This document shows positions 59,370-64,000 of a DNA stretch of 64,000 nt, one piece after another (positions within the stretch are counted from its first letter, which is position 1; each line of letters opens with the position of its first letter). The DNA is from Plazaster borealis (Eukaryota; Echinodermata; Asteroidea; Forcipulatida; Labidiasteridae), in NCBI GenBank assembly GCA_021014325.1, contig CM037476.1, forward strand, positions 16,714,827-16,778,826. Direction: 5' to 3'. The notes below the pieces were generated by a model, which was not told the origin of the DNA, made no database searches, and saw nothing but the letters and a program-made list of their open reading frames with translations. Position numbers and translations under genes: made by a program.

Positions 59370-59460
59370 CCACGTCTACAGGGCTCGACTTTTACACTGG
59401 ACTGCAAGCCCGAGGCAAGTGATTTTAGCTTTGGGCCAGTAAACTATGGCCCCAATCCTT
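59370..59460. repeat. Family N end fragment
   Basis: GGGCTCGACTTTTACACTGG + ACTGCAAGCCCGAGG and GATTTTAG resemble family N ends. Confidence 0.5.
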
Positions 59461-59824
59461 CTGGATCCTCCCACAGCAGAATACCCCTGGCCCCTATGGC
59501 TCAATCCTTCTACAGCCTCCCATAGCAGAAACCCTCTACAGCCCCAATCCTTCTCGATCCTCCTCCACTGCAATGCCCTTAAAAACCCAGTCCTTCTCTT
59601 CGGCAAAGGGGATACATGTAGAAGGATTTGGAGCTACAAGTACATGTACAGTGTACAATGTCGTTACAGATTTAATCAAGAGAATTTCAAAAAATCCAAT
59701 TCAAAGTCCTTGTATTTGAAGTCGAGATGGTCTACATTGTGTACATGTAGTTCCTACACACACATGTAAACACACACACTAACACATGTACTTACAGCTC
59801 AAAACCTTATTTCTGTGAAGCCCA

Positions 59825-60112
59825 CTGCTCTCACAATCTTTGATCTTTTTCTACTTCCCATTCGTGCTTGTCCCCTGCACCCCGCACTTAAATACGCAGT
59901 ATGGCCAACGAGCATTCTTAGTCAATACACCAACATTATGGAACAATCTCCCTGCTTGACATCTGCCAGACATCATCTCTTGATCCTTCAAAGCCATGTT
60001 AAAAAACTCATTGCTTTTGTTCTAAGTTAATACAATTTTTTGTTTGTAGACTCGTTGTTTTGTACAGCGCTTCGTTAAAGGCGCTTTATAAATATTATCA
60101 TTATTATTATTA
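59825..60112 (+). mobile_element. LINE 3' end, 5'-truncated
   Basis: The frame reads RAFLVNTPTLWNNLPA then a stop, followed by GCGCTTTATAAATATTATCA and (TTA)n. Confidence 0.65.
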
Positions 60113-61070
60113 AATGCAATGTTCGAAACCCAATTGCTCTACCATCCCTTTAAGCAAATTAATTCAAAAACCGAAGCACAAAGAAGATGGAAACCACTTA
60201 GGAGCTCATGTGGGATGTGATCTTTTGACAGGTGCAGCGAAACATGTACCTTGTACTCAGCAGTAGAGTGTTTGCAATAAACTGTCAGTTTTCTCAAGCG
60301 TCATGCCAATTCCGTCAATTATTTTCGTGGACATTTTGTTGTGGAAGCTTGACAAAGTTTTTATATTTGATAAATTTTAGATATGAGAGGCTACAAATAT
60401 ATTGTAGAAATTACAGTTGTATTGTGCCACAAATAAATTAACGACTGGCAATAATTGCTTTGATTTTCCGTCAGATCTACATTGCACTCTTCTGTTGGGC
60501 TTATATTTTCTGTGTGTGGTGTTTTGTTTGGGTTACTACATGTATTTCATTTTTATTTGATAGTATCCGTTGGGCCTCACTACAGAAAAGAATGAACGCT
60601 CCTTGTGCTTTGCTTGTGCTATCTTTGAATTAAAAATTAAATTACCATAGGTTTCACTGATTGAGACTAAAAATTCTGAAATGACCACAGCAATATGATC
60701 ACTTACTGAACTATCCTTTACATCTTATGAGGTCAATTTTATTATTTTTAGAAAAATGGCATTTGAGATAGTAAAATGGTCCATATTTCCAATAATATGT
60801 AAAGCGTTCTGTATGATCTACTGGAACATCTACAGATACATGTACAGGGGCACCAAAGCAATGACCATGGCATGGAATCTAGAGGCGATTCCGTTGCTTC
60901 GGTTGCTTCCGTGAAGTATCAGGCCTGACCACACGTACATACTGTACACGTGTCATCACCAAGATCTGTGTACATAGTAAACCATACATGTACATGTACA
61001 CATACTGTAGGTGTACAGTACATATTGAGCTCTTGGCACATCACACTGTGATCATCACCAGGGACCAATT
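60113..61070. other. Intronic; no exon recognised
   Basis: (TACATG)n-type sequence at 60984-61000. Confidence 0.45.
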
Positions 61071-61620
61071 TCATTAGGATTTTCATAGAGCTGCTTTTTT
61101 TAAAGGCACTGAACACGTTTGGTAATTGTCAAAGACCAGTGTTCTCACTTGGTGTATCCCAACATTACATGTATGAAAGTATGCATAAAATAACAAACCT
61201 GTGAAAATTTGGGCTCAATTGGTCATCAAAGTTGCAAGAAAATGATGAAAGAAAAAACACCCTTGTTAAATTTGTGTGATTTCACTTTCAGATAGGAATA
61301 AAAGGCTTCTTGCAGGAAGGCTTTTTAGTGAGAAATTACCTCTTTCTCAAAAACTACGTTGCTTCAGAGGGAGTCGTTTCTCACAATGTATCAACAGGTC
61401 TCTGGTGCTCGTTACCAAGTCAGTTTTTATGCTATATTTTGAGTAATTACCAAACGTGTACAGTGCCTTTAAAAAGCAAAAAATATTACTTAGAAAGTTT
61501 CTGCTAAGCAAAAATAAGCAGGATACCAGTCACAGATCGTACATGTGACATGGTATTATGGCTGGTAACCATATTCTGGTAAGCATAATTTTGTTGTGCA
61601 TTTTTAGCACTTGGCGCAAC
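61071..61620. mobile_element. Family I-type element interrupted by A7
   Basis: GGGACCAATTTCATTAGG...CATAGAGCTGCTTTT precedes A7. AAGCAAAAATAAGCAGGATA...GGCTGGTAACCATATTCTGG follows it. The right terminus is not clear. Confidence 0.55.
61100..61472 (-). mobile_element. Family A MITE, copy A7
   Basis: TTAA at 61100 and 61469; both terminal repeats intact. An interior deletion relative to A6. Confidence 0.9.
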
Positions 61621-61764
61621 ACACTGACTCACCAGATTGACACCATTATGACCTGATTTCATAAAGAGAAAACCACAGACAATTCTCTGCCTGTGGCCAT
61701 GTGTTTATAAAAAAACGGTTCATGGTTACATCTGCTAAAATGCAAACTGTTTTCTCTTAATCTT

Positions 61765-62450
61765 GGCTGGGGCTCGAATTTGGGGGGAAAATCCACAAGA
61801 CCACAGGGCTTGTAGCTCAAAATGTTTACAGGACCAGAACTGTTTTTACACGACCAGAATCAAAATGAGAAGAATTTTCCTGACACAGTTTTAACATGCA
61901 TTTAACTTTGTTTATTTGAACAAGCACCAATACCTGGGCCTAATGTCATAGCGCTGCTGAACGGTAAGCAAATTTTCGTGCTAACTGTAGCAGAAAAATT
62001 TGCTTTAAGCGTAAGCGTATTTCACAGGTTAGCAAGAAAATACAGCGGCCATCTTGCACGTTCACAATGGTTTTGCATTGTTACGTCATTCATTTTCATG
62101 CAGTAAGCACCGGAAGGTTAGCCTGCTTTTTCGTGTGCTTACGGTTAGCAGCGCTATGAAATGGAAACTCGCTCAGTAAGCACAAAACGTGTGCTTAGCA
62201 GCTCTATGAAATTGGGCCCTGCTCGTAGATTTATCTTCAATGTGTACTCAATAGAACTAACAGATATTTTATCAAACTCAAAGTCAACATATTAAACACA
62301 ATTACTTTTTGTTCAAGATATAACACAGGGGTGAATTGTTATTAAATTGAAAACACAGGACCGCTGGACTTGTCTTTCCGTGGGTTTACTGGCCTAAAAT
62401 CACTGGCCTCGGGCCTGTGGTCCAGTGTAAAATTCAAGCCCTGTTTGCTT
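61765..62450. repeat. Family N element, copy N1, interrupted by a family I element
   Basis: GGGGCTCGAATTTGGGG...AACATGCATTTAACTTTGTT matches N2, then the I element at 61935, then TTGAAAACACAGGACCGCTG...AATTCAAGCCCTG. Confidence 0.7.
61935..62219. mobile_element. Family I element nested in N1
   Basis: GGGCCTAATGTCATAGCGCT...AGCTCTATGAAATTGGGCCC. Confidence 0.8.
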
Positions 62451-63547
62451 TTAAGTGTTACATTATACACGTACATGTATCTGTTTGAAATGGGGTGCTC
62501 GTTAAAACCTTCAAGGAAATGTACTGTACATTCTACATTGTAAATGTGTAGGCCTACATTGTATTTCCAAACCTGTTTATTTTTACAGGGGACTGTCGTC
62601 ATGATTATACATTGTAACAGGCCTGTGGCTGCGGAATTATTGACTCTCACCTAGTTATTGCACACACGCGAATGCTCCGTAGATCTGATACAGGGCATGC
62701 GTGCGCCCGTGCAGTAAAGGTTTTTAGAGTTCATGATTCCATGATGTATAGCCACAGAACTGCTATGGTCATGGTGACAGTTCGCCTTTAAAACGTTGTT
62801 CAAGTAAATCTGTAACCTCTTTTTTCATTATTCTCCCCTCCCTAAAGCCTGGCATTTGCATTTATTTAAGGGTCAAGGCCATAATTTTCATTTTGAAGGG
62901 TGTGAAAAAATAAATGAAGGCTTTAATTTCAAGGAAATCTCTACTGTAGTGAGCGAGGCCAACACTACAGGTTAATTGAAAATCTGCTTTTACATTTTAA
63001 TAAATATTTCATTTAATTAGTACAAATGGAAAATTAGACTGCAGGATTTTCATGTACATTAGTTGCTGGCCCAGTGGAGTTGCTAAAACTAATGGACCCT
63101 GGCCATTGATCCAGTTGTGTATAATTCAAGCCCTGGGGGTTACTGGCCTTGTAGGCCTACCTGTAAAATTGCTTGACTCAGGCCAATGGTCCGGTGGGGT
63201 TTCAAGCCCTACTCATAAATAAAAATATCTTTCAGAGTATAATTTAGAGCCAGTTCTCTTTAAATCATGCAGTGAAACCAACAAGTGGTACTGTAGATAT
63301 GTACTACGTGTACATGTACTGTACATGTACGTAGTGTAGCCTTATCAAGTTACGGAAAATGTACCTGTTGTATTTTGTTTGATTTCCATAGAAATCATTC
63401 TTGAAGCAATTAGTTTCTGTTTGTGAAATTCAAGGAAAAAGACAACTTGCACTGGATTTGTTCATAACAAATACGATTACGTACAATGTATAGTCTGGGA
63501 TGTACATTTAACATGTCAGGAAGTGTGAAGGCTGTCTCATCAGTAGC
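62451..63547. other. Intronic; family N-like fragments, no exon
   Basis: 63050-63215 has GGCCAATGGTCCGGTGGGG and TTCAAGCCCT words of family N. A TACATGTACTGTACATGTAC palindrome lies at 63309-63328. Confidence 0.5.
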
Positions 63548-63990
63548 TGAACCAGAGCTAGAATTGGGGAGGGGGAAGGGGAATCCACGAGACCGCTGGA
63601 CTTTCAAGTGTGTACTGTCCAGACCAGAATTTGTTTTATAAGACCTGAATCAAATTGAGAAAAAAACTTTAACATGCATCAAACTGTTTTTATTTGAACA
63701 AGCCCAATGACATGTAAGAGAAGATTTGTCTCATTTGTCTTTATGAGTTATTACATTTGTACATGGAAAGTAAACTTCATTACTCTACAGAATTGAAAGG
63801 CATTTATCACACTCATACACAATATTTCAACAGAATTTATTTTTAGTTCAACATAGTACACAATGAGGTATTGTCATTCAATTGAAAAACACAAGATTGC
63901 CGGACTTGTCCTGTCATGTGTTTACAGGCCCAACACTAAAATCACTGGCCTTGGGCCTGCGGTCCAGTCTGAAAACTCAAGCCCTGTGGA
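63548..63990. repeat. Family N element, copy N2
   Basis: AGAGCTAGAATTGGGGAGGG...CCTGCGGTCCAGTCTGAAAA + CTCAAGCCCTG. Uninterrupted relative of N1. Confidence 0.7.
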
Positions 63991-64000
63991 CCCAGATGCT

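Larger units (their letters stand above)
59079..64000 (+). other. Start of intron 2 of the MAN1A-type gene
   Basis: The intron begins with donor GTGAGTACAT. No further GH47 exon is visible before the window ends, so intron 2 is at least 4.9 kb. It holds a LINE 3' end, nested families I, A and N, and dense TACATG-type sequence. Confidence 0.8.

Overview
This is a piece of an animal nuclear genome, most likely an echinoderm and perhaps a sea star. It is AT-rich and very sparse in genes, with introns that have GT/AG ends. It is packed with short non-autonomous repeats, tRNA-derived SINEs and 5'-truncated LINE tails. The coding sequence I recognise resembles metazoan Golgi proteins. The species call is an inference from repeat style and gene content, not a match.

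One gene is well supported. On the + strand, exon 1 (46413-47117) and exon 2 (58863-59078) encode the start of a class I (GH47) Golgi alpha-1,2-mannosidase of the MAN1A type. They give the cytosolic tail, the signal anchor, the charged stem and the first part of the catalytic domain. An 11.7 kb phase-0 intron separates them, and the remaining exons lie beyond the right end of the window. This enzyme trims mannose from N-glycans in the Golgi. A second, tentative gene lies on the - strand at 16.7-13.9 kb. Its exon 1 encodes a start codon plus a signal anchor and ends at a good donor. A phase-compatible exon 2 follows, then a possible third exon with N-glycosylation sequons. Its family is not recognised. 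A possible non-coding or 5'-UTR transcript on the + strand is suggested around 12.9-13.4 kb.

The rest is mostly repeats, labelled here with local letters. Family A (about 370 bp, TTAA-flanked, 13 copies counting diverged ones) is the commonest and repeatedly sits inside other repeats. Family B (about 190 bp) has three copies. Family C carries GGTCAnnnTGACC palindromes. Family D has TIRs beginning CACTGCAAAAAC. Family I has GGGCCCAATTTCAT ends. Family M (TTAACCC ends) and family H are both inserted in SINE copies. Families E, G, J, K, L, N, O, P, T, U and W occur once or twice. Three LINE 3' ends share an S/T-LWN-x-LP motif. Microsatellites, a 40-bp-unit minisatellite and a perfect 35-bp hairpin complete the picture.

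From 1 to 46 kb the window is intergenic repeat sequence plus the tentative - strand gene. From 46.4 to 64 kb it is the MAN1A-type gene and its introns, where the palindrome TACATGTA becomes conspicuously frequent. I saw no prokaryotic, viral, CRISPR or toxin content. Long stretches have no recognisable gene and are listed as such.
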